DNA from: Paenibacillus oralis
GTDB taxonomy: Bacteria > Bacillota > Bacilli > Paenibacillales > Paenibacillaceae
DNA: 64,000 nucleotides
Assembly (NCBI RefSeq): GCF_003863965.1
Contig: NZ_RRCN01000001.1
Span: forward strand, 3,306,304-3,370,303
Direction: 5' to 3'
Shown piece by piece: positions 16,211 through 24,447 of the stretch; position 1 is the first letter of the stretch, and each line of letters starts with the position of its first letter. The notes under the pieces were generated by a model. It was not told the origin of the DNA and made no database searches. It saw only the letters and a list, made by a program, of their open reading frames with translations. Both the position numbers and the translations under genes were made by a program.

Positions 16211-17806
16211 ATGGAAACGACAAATGGCGCTTATGCGGATATCGTGTTACTATCAAACGCCCTGTTTACCGGAACGGAAGACAAGGCCGGTCCCGGGTTT
16301 GTGGCCGTGAACGGCGAGAAGATCAGCGCGGTCGGACCGAAGTCCGGGGCGGTGGAATGGATCGGACCGCAGACGGAGGTTTACGAGCTTGGAGACGGAT
16401 TGGTCATGCCTGGGATTCACGATAACCATGTGTTTTTTACCGGATATATGTCGATGCGCCGCGGTTTGGATTTATCGCCTGCGGCGTCAAGCGGCGAGGC
16501 GCTGGAGATGCTGATCCGGTATGCTGAATCCTTGCCCGCCGGCGAAAATGTATACGCTTTCGGTTGGGATGCCGCCGACTGGGGCGCCCTGCCGGAGCAG
16601 GGGCCGCTGGATGCGGCGTTTCCGGACCGGGCGGTGATCGCGATCAACCGTACCAAAAGCTACTGCTGGATGAATGCGGTTGCGATCGGGAAATACGGAT
16701 TTGCGCCGGATCGGTGCAGCGCGGAGGCCCGGGCCTTGCTGTTGCGGGACATGCTGCGGGACCGGGAGCTGGTGGAGGGTGAGTTTTTGGAGTTTTGCCG
16801 CATGCTGGCGGGGCGCGGGGTCACTTCGATCAAAGATATCGGGTTTGACGATTACACTGGCTTGCTGCCCGTATTGGCGAACCTTGTGGAGAACGGCCGG
16901 CTGCCGCTGCGCGTGCATTTTGCGCTGGAGCCTGTTCTGGAACCGCTTAACGTTACGGCCGGGCTGGACTACAAAGCGCGGTACAGCGGTGATAAGCTCC
17001 GGTTCCAGGGCTTCAAGATCATGGTGGACGGCGTAGTGGCCGATCATACCGGAGATATGCTGGAGCCTTATGCGGATCTGCCGGGGGTAACGAACCTGCG
17101 GCCGGTCGATTACGAGGCGATCGAAGCCGCGCTTCTGGAGGCGGACCGCCACGGTTTGAAGTGCACGCTAACCGCCGAAGGCGACGCGGCGATCCGCAAG
17201 GCGGTTTCGATGCTGGAGAAATGCCGCAGGCTGAACGGGAACCGGGACATCCGGCATTCCATCAGCGACCTCGAATATCCTCATCCGGACGATTTAGGGA
17301 GGATGGCCGAACTGGGGATTTTTGCGGAAGTGTACGCTCAGATTTTGTTATTGAACCCGTCCCTTGAACAAGCTTATATGGGTGAGGTAGTAGGGAAAGC
17401 GGAGGAGAGCCGTTTTTACGATTATAAAGCGATGCTGGATGCCGGTGTGACGGTGACGATTGGCACGGATTTGCCGCTGTTTATCACGAGCGTGCCGGAT
17501 TCGCTTTACGCCGCAACCGCCCGTTTATTCCCGGACGGGCCGCCGGAAGGCGGATGGTACCCCGAGCGGGGCATGCCGGCGGCGGAGGTGCTCAGAGCAT
17601 GGACCGTGAACGGCGCGAAGCATTGTTACATGGAAGAGAAGACGGGCACGCTCACGCCGGGCAAATTTGCGGACATCGCCGTTTTCGACCGCAATCTGCT
17701 GCGAACCCCAGCTGCGGACTTAAGAAGCGCCAAGGCGGTATTAACGATTTCCGGCGGTTTGATTACGCATGATGAGGTTAGCCAAACTAGGGAATTTAGG
17801 GAATAA
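16211..17806 (+). CDS. amidohydrolase_3 (YtcJ-like) protein with altered metal site
   Basis: A 531-residue protein with the composite amidohydrolase fold: beta-sandwich ends (DIVLLSNALFTG; GTLTPGKFADIAVFDRN) around a TIM barrel. The start is the ATG after AGGAGGGGG. Compared from memory with YtcJ/NfdA proteins, several metal ligands look replaced: the usual HxH near the N-terminus reads HDNHVFF (second His is Phe), the usual HAIGD reads TAEGD, and the usual IEH reads ISD. The late Asp (IGTDLP) remains. It may use a reduced metal site, different chemistry, or no catalysis. Operator O3 places it with frlB/frlD, so its ligand may be a glycated amino acid, peptide or breakdown product. Confidence 0.8.
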   Translation: METTNGAYADIVLLSNALFTGTEDKAGPGFVAVNGEKISAVGPKSGAVEWIGPQTEVYELGDGLVMPGIHDNHVFFTGYMSMRRGLDLSPAASSGEALEMLIRYAESLPAGENVYAFGWDAADWGALPEQGPLDAAFPDRAVIAINRTKSYCWMNAVAIGKYGFAPDRCSAEARALLLRDMLRDRELVEGEFLEFCRMLAGRGVTSIKDIGFDDYTGLLPVLANLVENGRLPLRVHFALEPVLEPLNVTAGLDYKARYSGDKLRFQGFKIMVDGVVADHTGDMLEPYADLPGVTNLRPVDYEAIEAALLEADRHGLKCTLTAEGDAAIRKAVSMLEKCRRLNGNRDIRHSISDLEYPHPDDLGRMAELGIFAEVYAQILLLNPSLEQAYMGEVVGKAEESRFYDYKAMLDAGVTVTIGTDLPLFITSVPDSLYAATARLFPDGPPEGGWYPERGMPAAEVLRAWTVNGAKHCYMEEKTGTLTPGKFADIAVFDRNLLRTPAADLRSAKAVLTISGGLITHDEVSQTREFRE

Positions 17807-17827
17807 TGTCATTTTGAAAAAGACGTC

Positions 17828-17841
17828 TTATAACGATATGA
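17828..17841. promoter_or_regulatory. GntR operator O4 (imperfect), upstream of the transporter
   Basis: TTATAACGATATGA matches the O3 palindrome at 12 of 14 positions and lies 42 bases before the transporter start. It is weaker than O1-O3, so regulation here may be partial or the match fortuitous. Confidence 0.5.
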
Positions 17842-17883
17842 TAGCTGCTTAGTTTAAACAAATCGGAAATAGAGGGGATTTCA

Positions 17884-19314
17884 ATGGAAGCGGAAAATAA
17901 AAAACGGAAATGGTCCCTGCCTCATAGCTATGTATTGATTTTTGCCATTATCATTCTGATGGCCGCGCTGACCTGGATCGTGCCGAGCGGACAGTTCGAC
18001 CGCCAGGAGGTTACCGTCGACGGCATGACCAAATCGGCGATCGTGCCGGGAACGTATCACACCGTGCCGAAAAGCGGCGAAAACGGGAATTTGCGCCAGG
18101 GGATCCCGCAGATTTTGAGCGCGCCGATGGAAGGTTTGATCAATGCCGCGGATGTCGTGGCGTTCGTGCTGATCGTCGGCGGGGCCTTCGGCATCATTTT
18201 GCAAAGCGGCGCGGTGGATAGGGCGCTGCTGGCGCTGGCCCGGCGGCTCAAAAACAAGGGGATTCTCGTCATTCCGATCGCCATGGTGATCTTCAGCCTC
18301 GGCGGCTCCACGTTCGGGATGAGCGAGGAAACGATTCCTTTGTACGCGATTTTCATTTCGCTGATGTTTGCGCTCGGCTTTGATTCGATGACCGCGATCC
18401 TGATCCTGTTTTTGGGCACGCAAATCGGCTACGTCGGCTCTACGACCAATCCGTTTTCGGTCTTGATCGCGCAAGGCGTGGCGGGAGTTCACGGAAATCC
18501 GCAGCTGTGGTTGCGGTTTATCGAATGGATCGTGTTTACGGGCGTCTCGATCGCGTTTACGATGTGGTATGCCCACCGAGTTAAGAAGCACCCGGAAAAA
18601 TCGGTTGTTTTCAAAAGCGATTTGCTGACCCGTCCGCTTTTTCTTAAGGAGGATAGCGGTGAAGAGGTGGTTTTCTCCGTACGGGACAAGCTGATTGTCG
18701 GCGGATTTGTCGTCACCTTGGGGTTGATCGTGTGGGGGATTTTGGCTAAAGGCTGGTACATGACCGAAATTGGGGCGGTGTTCTTTGCGCTTGGGCTGTT
18801 TGCCGGCATCGTTTCGAAGATGAACCAGCGCGAAATGGCGGAAAATTTCGTCAAAGGCTGCGCCGAATTCATTTATGCCGCCGTCATTATCGGTTTGGCC
18901 CGCGGGATTCTGGTCATCGCCGAAAACGGCATGATCATCGACACGATTCTCAACTCCCTGGCAAATCTGCTGAAAGGGTTGCCGAGTTACGCGTTCACGA
19001 CGATCATGCTGCTGGTGCATAACGTCATCACGTTCCTGGTGCCGTCCTCCTCCGGCGAGGCGGCGTTGACGATGCCTGTGCTGGCGCCGCTGGGCGACCT
19101 GGTCGGCATCAACCGCGAAGCGATCGTCACGGCCTACCAGTTCGGCAACGGCCTGACCAACCTGATCTCCCCGACCGGCGGGGTGCTGTTGGCCGGCCTG
19201 GCGATCGCCCGCATCAACTTCGGCCAGTGGATCAAGGTGATCATCAAGCTGTTCGCCGTCCTGTGGATCATCGCGGCCGTATTTGCGGCCATCTCCGCCT
19301 CGGTGGGGATGTGA
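17884..19314 (+). CDS. YfcC/DcuC-family secondary transporter
   Basis: A 476-residue integral membrane protein with about 11-12 hydrophobic segments, of the ArsB/NhaD-like superfamily branch that includes YfcC and arginine/ornithine antiporter-like proteins. Two characteristic re-entrant stretches are visible: GSTFGMSEETIPLYAIF with GYVGSTTNPFSV, and the C-terminal VPSSSGEAALTMPVLAPL with NLISPTGGVLL. In the frl context I infer uptake of a glycated amino acid or related amino compound. A GGGGAT site and weak operator O4 precede it. Confidence 0.85.
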   Translation: MEAENKKRKWSLPHSYVLIFAIIILMAALTWIVPSGQFDRQEVTVDGMTKSAIVPGTYHTVPKSGENGNLRQGIPQILSAPMEGLINAADVVAFVLIVGGAFGIILQSGAVDRALLALARRLKNKGILVIPIAMVIFSLGGSTFGMSEETIPLYAIFISLMFALGFDSMTAILILFLGTQIGYVGSTTNPFSVLIAQGVAGVHGNPQLWLRFIEWIVFTGVSIAFTMWYAHRVKKHPEKSVVFKSDLLTRPLFLKEDSGEEVVFSVRDKLIVGGFVVTLGLIVWGILAKGWYMTEIGAVFFALGLFAGIVSKMNQREMAENFVKGCAEFIYAAVIIGLARGILVIAENGMIIDTILNSLANLLKGLPSYAFTTIMLLVHNVITFLVPSSSGEAALTMPVLAPLGDLVGINREAIVTAYQFGNGLTNLISPTGGVLLAGLAIARINFGQWIKVIIKLFAVLWIIAAVFAAISASVGM

Positions 19315-19390
19315 GCGGGAAATTATTGGGGGTTGGATGAAGGGGCGGGCCGCCTACGCTTTTCTGGAAGGCCTAGCTGCCACCTTGCGT

Positions 19391-19475
19391 GGCAGGCTTG
19401 ACCCCGGCCTGCATCTTGCGTTGCGCGCCTGGCTTGACCCGCCTGCAATGCGCCCTTGGCTTGACCGTCCGCATC
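19391..19475. repeat. short direct repeat of GGCTTGACC, degenerate
   Basis: The 485-base gap after the transporter begins with three imperfect copies of a GCGCCTGGCTTGACC-type unit (cores at 19397, 19431 and 19458). No open frame here has a convincing start. It looks like decaying simple repeat DNA. Confidence 0.45.
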
Positions 19476-19600
19476 TAACCTGGCTGGTTTAGCTGCGCTC
19501 ACCTGACGTGCTGGCTTTGGCCGTTCGCAACCATGCGAGCGGCTAAGCTTTGTTTAGCAACTGGCCGATAATAAGCAGTTTCCTTCTTACTTTGTTGAAT

Positions 19601-19787
19601 CAACTGCAAAAGTGCAGTTGCTTTAACGGAATTTCTTGTTCCAGGGGAGATGAGCTGCAAAAGTGCAGTTGATTTCTGTTGAATTTACAATTTATGGTTA
19701 TTCAAGCGAATATGAACTGCACTTTTGCATTTGAACCGCTCATATGGAGGGGTTTCGACAAAAATCGCCTGCACTTTTGCACTTGGT
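19601..19787. repeat. composite fold-back repeat, TGCAAAAGTGCA family (copy 2)
   Basis: Two forward units, CAACTGCAAAAGTGCAGTTG (19601-19620, 8-base perfect arms) and GCTGCAAAAGTGCAGTTG (19654-19671), are followed by two reverse units at 19715 and 19768. Layout, unit spacing and flanking words match the copy at 10001-10196. It ends 12 bases from the stop of the YpsA-like gene, so it may also serve in 3'-end formation. Confidence 0.75.
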
Positions 19788-19799
19788 GGAAAACTGGCT

Positions 19800-20459
19800 T
19801 CACTCGTATTCCGGACTGCCGTCGGGGTTCCCGCCGGATCTGCCATCGAAGCTGCCGTCGAGACTACCGCCAAAGCCGCCGTCAAGGCCGTCATCCGGAC
19901 TGTCATCGACATACGCGGATTGCTCTTCGTCGGCGATCGCCTGGATTTCTTCGGAGCCGATGCTGAAGTAGGCGTATCCGTCTTTGGCTTGTTTTTTCAA
20001 GGCGCGCTCTTTGAAAAACTTCGGGCTGGCATCGCCCGCGTCTTCGTCATAAACGAGCAGGATGCCGTCCGTTTTGCGGAATAACAGCTCGTCCCTGGCC
20101 TTGAACTGCCAAGGCCCGGTATACGGTTCTTTGCTCGCCTCGGCGAAAAAGTCCACCTGCTGCAGGATTTGCCGGTAGTACTGTTGTTTCTCCTCGCTCC
20201 ATTTCTCTTCCTGGCGGCTGTAGGCCGTGATGATGGAGCATTTCAGCTGCGGGTACCTCCGCTTCAAGCCGAACACGGCTTCGCAGGCCCACAGATCAAC
20301 GCCATACTGCCCGGGCGTAATCACCCATTCAAGCCCTTCCTCCGCCAGCGGAATGAGCCGGGCGGCGATGGCTTGGCGGATATAGGGGATGCCTTTGTGC
20401 TTGTTGCTGTAAATGCCGAGCTCGTGCGCGCGGTAACCGGTAACCAGAATATTTTTCAA
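19800..20459 (-). CDS. YpsA-like SLOG-domain protein (DUF1273) with Asp/Gly tail
   Basis: Residues 1-180 match the YpsA/DUF1273 family (SLOG superfamily, related to nucleotide-binding TIR-associated and DprA-type Rossmann folds): ILVTGYRAHELGI, WVITPGQYGVDLWA and DGILLVYDEDAG are typical. B. subtilis YpsA, about 180 residues, affects cell division and stress responses. Here about 35 extra C-terminal residues form an acidic Gly/Asp/Ser-rich tail (DDGLDGGFGGSLDGSFDG), which is unusual. The start is TTG, preceded by AAGGAG on the minus strand. It stands alone. Confidence 0.82.
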   Translation of the reverse strand: MKNILVTGYRAHELGIYSNKHKGIPYIRQAIAARLIPLAEEGLEWVITPGQYGVDLWACEAVFGLKRRYPQLKCSIITAYSRQEEKWSEEKQQYYRQILQQVDFFAEASKEPYTGPWQFKARDELLFRKTDGILLVYDEDAGDASPKFFKERALKKQAKDGYAYFSIGSEEIQAIADEEQSAYVDDSPDDGLDGGFGGSLDGSFDGRSGGNPDGSPEYE

Positions 20460-20662
20460 GGTGAAAACTCCTTATGCTTCTAAATAGGAATATTTCTATT
20501 ATAAACTTTTACACGTTTTCGTCCCTTTGGAAGCAGAGGATAGTTCCAAATAACTATATAATCAGGACCTTCGGCTTCGGAGAAATCGGACTATTTTCCC
20601 TATTCCTTTCACGGCATGTTAGTTAACATTGATAAGAATACATAATTTAGGAGGACAAGCTT

Positions 20663-21532
20663 TTGAAGAAGTGGGTCACAGTACTATTGACAGCAATTTT
20701 GGCAGTAAGTTTGACAGCATGTGGGGGAGAAAAGGCAGCCAAAGGCGGCAATGCCGAAGGGGGAGCCCAAACGCCGGCAACCGCGGAGACATCGGGTAAC
20801 GCCGCAACCGGAGCCGTACCGACGGTGGACGAGTTGATCCAAAAGGCGACGGAAGCCAGCGAAGGATTGAAAAGCTTCTCGATGGAAGCCAGCGTGAACC
20901 AAAATATTGTCATTACCGCAGGGGAACAGAAGCAAGAGCAAAAGGTCGACATGAAGATGAAGATCGATACGGTCAAGGAACCTTTGGCCATGTATAATGA
21001 AACGCAAATGTCCATCCCGGACAGCGGGGAACAGAAATTTGAGCAATACATTACCGAAGAAGGCATCTTCACGAACGCCGCGGGTTCTTGGATGAAACTG
21101 CCGGATGAGCAGCGGGACCAAATCGTGGCAAGCATGCAGCAATCGGCGAGCCCGGAAAAACAACTGGAGCAGTTTAAGGCGATTGCCAGCGAGGCGAAAG
21201 TTTCCGAAGAAGGCGGCGAATATATCCTGACGGCCGATGTGTCCGGCGACGGCCTCAAAGAGTTGGCGAAATCGCTGATGAGCCAGTCCGGCGGCGAAAA
21301 CGAGCAAACGGCGGCGCTGCTCGAACAAATGAACATTAAAGGCATTAAAATTACTTACGGCGTAAACAAGGAAACTTATTTGCCAACGAAAACGAATGTC
21401 GAGATGACGATGGACATGAGCCAGGACGGCCAAAGCGTTTCGCTCGATATGAAGATGGACAGCACGATCTCCAAGCACAACGAAATTTCCGAAATCAAAG
21501 TGCCGCAAGAGGTTTTGGACAGCGCGGCATAA
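20663..21532 (+). CDS. lipoprotein, DUF6612-like
   Basis: A 289-residue lipoprotein: signal MKKWVTVLLTAILAVSLTAC with lipobox LTAC, a Gly/Ala/Thr tether, then a domain with alternating strands (SMEASVNQNIVITAG, ... DMKMKIDTV, ... KITYGVNKETYLPTKTN) like the LolA-type or LppX-type fold assigned to DUF6612 in Bacillota. TTG start preceded by AGGAGG. Function in the family is not established; exported and membrane-anchored. A strong terminator follows. Confidence 0.75.
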   Translation: MKKWVTVLLTAILAVSLTACGGEKAAKGGNAEGGAQTPATAETSGNAATGAVPTVDELIQKATEASEGLKSFSMEASVNQNIVITAGEQKQEQKVDMKMKIDTVKEPLAMYNETQMSIPDSGEQKFEQYITEEGIFTNAAGSWMKLPDEQRDQIVASMQQSASPEKQLEQFKAIASEAKVSEEGGEYILTADVSGDGLKELAKSLMSQSGGENEQTAALLEQMNIKGIKITYGVNKETYLPTKTNVEMTMDMSQDGQSVSLDMKMDSTISKHNEISEIKVPQEVLDSAA

Positions 21533-21602
21533 TGTTATAACAACAGAGCGAATGAGGGCGGGATGCGGCAGGCACCCGCTCTCTTTGCGTGGAACGCGGA
21601 GC

Positions 21603-21662
21603 AAAAATCAAACCGCTGATCCGGTTTTCGCATGATGCGGACGGGCCAGCGGTTTGATTTTT
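21603..21662. terminator. strong bidirectional terminator
   Basis: Perfect 16-base arms AAAAATCAAACCGCTG (21603-21618) and CAGCGGTTTGATTTTT (21647-21662) with A-tract and T-tract ends. It can terminate the lipoprotein transcript on the plus strand and the small membrane peptide transcript on the minus strand. Confidence 0.85.
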
Positions 21663-21754
21663 TGCGGCTGCTTTATTGGTGCATGGAAACTGCATCGGAT
21701 CAAGAGCAGTGTTGCCGTATAGGTTTGTCTGTTAGCGGTTACAAAAACAAGGCG

Positions 21755-21871
21755 TTATTGTCCATGAATCGAAAAAAGAGTGAACATCGTATAAAACACG
21801 GCGTAAAACGTACCCAGCGCAACAATCCACAAAAATGCGTTGCCTTTAGAATCGCTTCCGTTTTGCCACAT
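21755..21871 (-). CDS. 38-residue predicted membrane peptide
   Basis: A short frame reads MWQNGSDSKGNAF followed by one hydrophobic segment (LWIVALGTFYAVFYTMFTLF) and SIHGQ. A clear AAAGGAG lies nine bases before its ATG on the minus strand, and the strong terminator at 21603 is downstream, so this is a complete small transcription unit. No family is recognised. A single-span small membrane protein with the N-terminus polar; role unknown. Confidence 0.6.
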   Translation of the reverse strand: MWQNGSDSKGNAFLWIVALGTFYAVFYTMFTLFSIHGQ

Positions 21872-21901
21872 GAGGATCAGCTCCTTTAAGAGGTAGTTCA
21901 A

Positions 21902-21945
21902 AAAAGTCCGCTTTTGATCTTCGGTGCTGAAAACCGGACTTTTTG
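21902..21945. terminator. hairpin upstream of the small membrane peptide
   Basis: Arms AAAAAGTCCG (21902-21911) and CGGACTTTTT (21936-21945) form a 10-base stem with inner complementarity. It lies upstream of the minus-strand peptide gene, so it may be a leader attenuator or may shield the lanF-type operon from that gene. Confidence 0.5.
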
Positions 21946-21986
21946 ATCACGCACTTTAAATTCGTTCACCGACAGGATGAAATTGT

Positions 21987-22108
21987 GAACGTTTTGTGTC
22001 TAACTCTATTATTGAACATTTTGTGTCAAAATTCAAACAATTTTTTGAACAAATAAAGCTGAATTTTTTTCGGACGCCGTGAACCCATCTTTAGCGATTC
22101 TTTATAAT
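21987..22108 (+). promoter_or_regulatory. direct repeats and -10 box before the LanFEG-type operon
   Basis: GAAC(G/A)TTTTGTGTC occurs at 21987-22000 and 22014-22027. A TATAAT box follows at 22103-22108 with no good -35, as expected for an activated promoter. The repeats are candidate sites for the response regulator encoded in the same operon. Confidence 0.45.
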
Positions 22109-22169
22109 TGCTTGATAAGCTCTCTGGCATAGGGGAAATCCCCGGAATAATGACAGAGGATGATGGCAA

Positions 22170-22886
22170 ATGAATGAAGTATTGCAAACGGTAAATCTGG
22201 AAAAACGCTTTGGCAAACAGGCCGCCGTTTCCGGCGTCTCGCTTCATATCCGCCCGGGCACGGTATATGGCCTGCTGGGGCCCAACGGGGCCGGGAAAAC
22301 AACAACGCTGAAAATGATCGCGGGACTGCTGCGGCCTTCGTCCGGTGAAATATGGGTGAACGGCAAGCCGTGGAGCCGCGATTGCCTAGCAGAGATCGGG
22401 GCGCTGATCGAATCCCCGGCACTGTACGGCAATTTGACGGCGCGCGAAAATCTGCTGGTGCATACCCGGCTCCTGAACCTGCCTGAAACGAGGATCCGGG
22501 AGGTGCTTGAGACCGTCGGACTAACCGGCACCGGCCGCAAAAAGGCGTCCCAATTTTCGCTGGGCATGAAACAAAGGCTGGGGATCGCGATCGCGCTCGT
22601 GCAGAACCCGAAGCTGCTGATTTTGGACGAGCCGACAAACGGGCTTGACCCGCTTGGCATTCAGGATCTGCGCGAACTAATCCGTTCATTTCCGGACCGG
22701 GGTATTACCGTGATCCTGTCGAGCCACATTTTGACCGAAGTGGAGCATACCGCCGACGACATCGGCATCATCAGCGGGGGACGGCTGTGTTATGAGGGCG
22801 CGAACCGGCGCGGCAGCGATCTGGAGGCGCTGTTTATGGAGGTGGTCCAAGGCAACCGGGCGAAGGAGGGAACAAGCCATGCTTAA
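22170..22886 (+). CDS. LanF-type ABC transporter ATPase (peptide-antibiotic protection)
   Basis: A 238-residue ATPase with Walker A GPNGAGKTTT, signature FSLGMKQRL, Walker B LLILDEPTNGLDP and the H-loop SSHIL. The SLGMKQR variant signature and the two small downstream permeases match LanF/CprA-type transporters that remove lantibiotics or other cationic peptides from the membrane. The first gene of a five-gene operon; its stop overlaps the next start by eight bases. Confidence 0.85.
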   Translation: MNEVLQTVNLEKRFGKQAAVSGVSLHIRPGTVYGLLGPNGAGKTTTLKMIAGLLRPSSGEIWVNGKPWSRDCLAEIGALIESPALYGNLTARENLLVHTRLLNLPETRIREVLETVGLTGTGRKKASQFSLGMKQRLGIAIALVQNPKLLILDEPTNGLDPLGIQDLRELIRSFPDRGITVILSSHILTEVEHTADDIGIISGGRLCYEGANRRGSDLEALFMEVVQGNRAKEGTSHA

Positions 22887-23637
22887 CCTGCTGCGGGCGG
22901 AAACTTTGAAATCCAAACGCACCTTTGCCAGGAAACTGGTTTGCTGCGCTCCTTTGTTTTTCGTGTTGTACGCCATCGTCGTCAAAATGCTGATGCCAGA
23001 CCAAAGTATCGGCGGCTGGGACGCGCTGTTGTTCATGGTGTTTAACTGGTGGCCGGTGTTGTTTGTGCCGATCGGGACCGCGCTTTTGTGCGGGCTGACG
23101 GAAGCCCGTGAGAAAAAATCGGGCGCCGAACGCTCCTTACGGGCGCTTCCGGTTTCGCCCCGGCGTTTGTGGCTGGCGAAAACGGCCGTCCTGGCCGGGC
23201 ATACGCTGGTTTCCACCGCCGTACTGGTCGCGTCAGTGTTGATCGCCGGCCTGCTCATTGCCGACGGCCCGGTGCCCTTCGCGGACATTGTTATGGCCAG
23301 CGCGGTGGTCTGGCTGCTGTCGGCGGCCTTGATCCCGCTGCATCTGCTCGCCGCTGCATGGAAAGGCACGGCGGTCTCGCTCCTGCTCGGTTTGGCGGGG
23401 ATGTTCGCGGGCGTTCTTGCCGCTTCGAAGCCGTACTGGCTGCTCGTCCCCTGGAGCTGGCCGACCCGCCTGATGGCCCCGCTCGTCGGAGTCCATCCGA
23501 ACGGCGTCCCGCTGCCGGCCGGCGATCCGCTGCTTAGCCACACCGTCATCCCGGCCGGGTTCGCGGCAGCCATCGCGTTTCTGGCCATCACCCTGTTTCT
23601 AACCGCGCTGTGGTACGGCCGCAGGGAGGTGCGCTAA
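22879..23637 (+). CDS. LanE/MutE-type ABC permease
   Basis: About 252 residues with six hydrophobic segments. The N-terminus MLNLLRAETLKSKRTF is typical of ABC-2-type immunity permeases (a LanE-like start 'L-AE-LK-KRT'). The start overlaps the ATPase gene and follows AAGGAGG. It pairs with the next permease as a heterodimer in LanFEG-type exporters. No lanthipeptide genes are seen nearby, so resistance rather than producer immunity is likely. Confidence 0.8.
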   Translation: MLNLLRAETLKSKRTFARKLVCCAPLFFVLYAIVVKMLMPDQSIGGWDALLFMVFNWWPVLFVPIGTALLCGLTEAREKKSGAERSLRALPVSPRRLWLAKTAVLAGHTLVSTAVLVASVLIAGLLIADGPVPFADIVMASAVVWLLSAALIPLHLLAAAWKGTAVSLLLGLAGMFAGVLAASKPYWLLVPWSWPTRLMAPLVGVHPNGVPLPAGDPLLSHTVIPAGFAAAIAFLAITLFLTALWYGRREVR

Positions 23638-23639
23638 CG

Positions 23640-24431
23640 ATGGTTCTTCTGCGCATTCTTCGCGCCGATTGGCTGCTTACCAAGCGCACCGCCTACCGCT
23701 GGCTCGTGTTTGCGGCGCCGCCGCTGGCCGCGGGAATTTTGCTGTGGTATTATTCGGGCCGGCCGCTTGCGCCGGGGTTGGCGAACTCGATGTACGACGC
23801 GTTCTTTCAATTGATCGCCTCCGCGCTGCCGCTCGCCATCGGCCTGCTGTCCGGGATGCTCGCCATGCTGGAGGAGCAGGCCGGGCGCTTCGGCGGGCTG
23901 CTCGGGCGGCGGCAGCCGCGAGCGCTGAGTTACGCGGGCAAGCTGCTGATGGTGGCGCTGCCCGCCGGCTGCGGCATCTTCGCGGCCACGCTGCTGCTCT
24001 TCATCGGCATGGGGACGCTGCTTGGCATAGCTGACGCCGATGCCGGCTTTTTTCTCGCGGGGGCAGCGTATGCGGCGCTCGGCTCGCTGGCCCTTTGCGC
24101 ACTGCACATATGGCTGGCGCTCGCTTTCGGGATGGGCGCTTCCGCCGCGGCCGGCGGGGCGGGATTTCTGCTCGCCGCGATCGTCGGCGCCACGGCCATC
24201 GGGGACCGGATTTGGACGTTCGTGCCTTGGGCCTGGGCGCTCAGGTTATCGCTGCTGCCGCTAATGACGCGTCAGCCGGAATTTCAGCAGGGGCAAGGCG
24301 CCCTCGCCCTTGAGCTGTACCTCCGGCAAGCCAACGCCGCCCTTCTGCTGGCGGTCGCCGCGTTTATCGTCTTGTCAATCTGCGGTACAATATGGTTTGT
24401 CCGATGGGAAGGACGCAAAACTTACGAATAG
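23640..24431 (+). CDS. LanG/MutG-type ABC permease
   Basis: About 263 residues, six hydrophobic segments, N-terminus MVLLRILRADWLLTKRTAYRW resembling its partner permease. It starts two bases after the LanE-type stop, with a GGGAGG site inside that gene. It is the second membrane subunit of the exporter. High Ala/Leu content is typical of the family. Confidence 0.8.
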   Translation: MVLLRILRADWLLTKRTAYRWLVFAAPPLAAGILLWYYSGRPLAPGLANSMYDAFFQLIASALPLAIGLLSGMLAMLEEQAGRFGGLLGRRQPRALSYAGKLLMVALPAGCGIFAATLLLFIGMGTLLGIADADAGFFLAGAAYAALGSLALCALHIWLALAFGMGASAAAGGAGFLLAAIVGATAIGDRIWTFVPWAWALRLSLLPLMTRQPEFQQGQGALALELYLRQANAALLLAVAAFIVLSICGTIWFVRWEGRKTYE

Positions 24432-24447
24432 ATTGGCGGAGGTTGCG

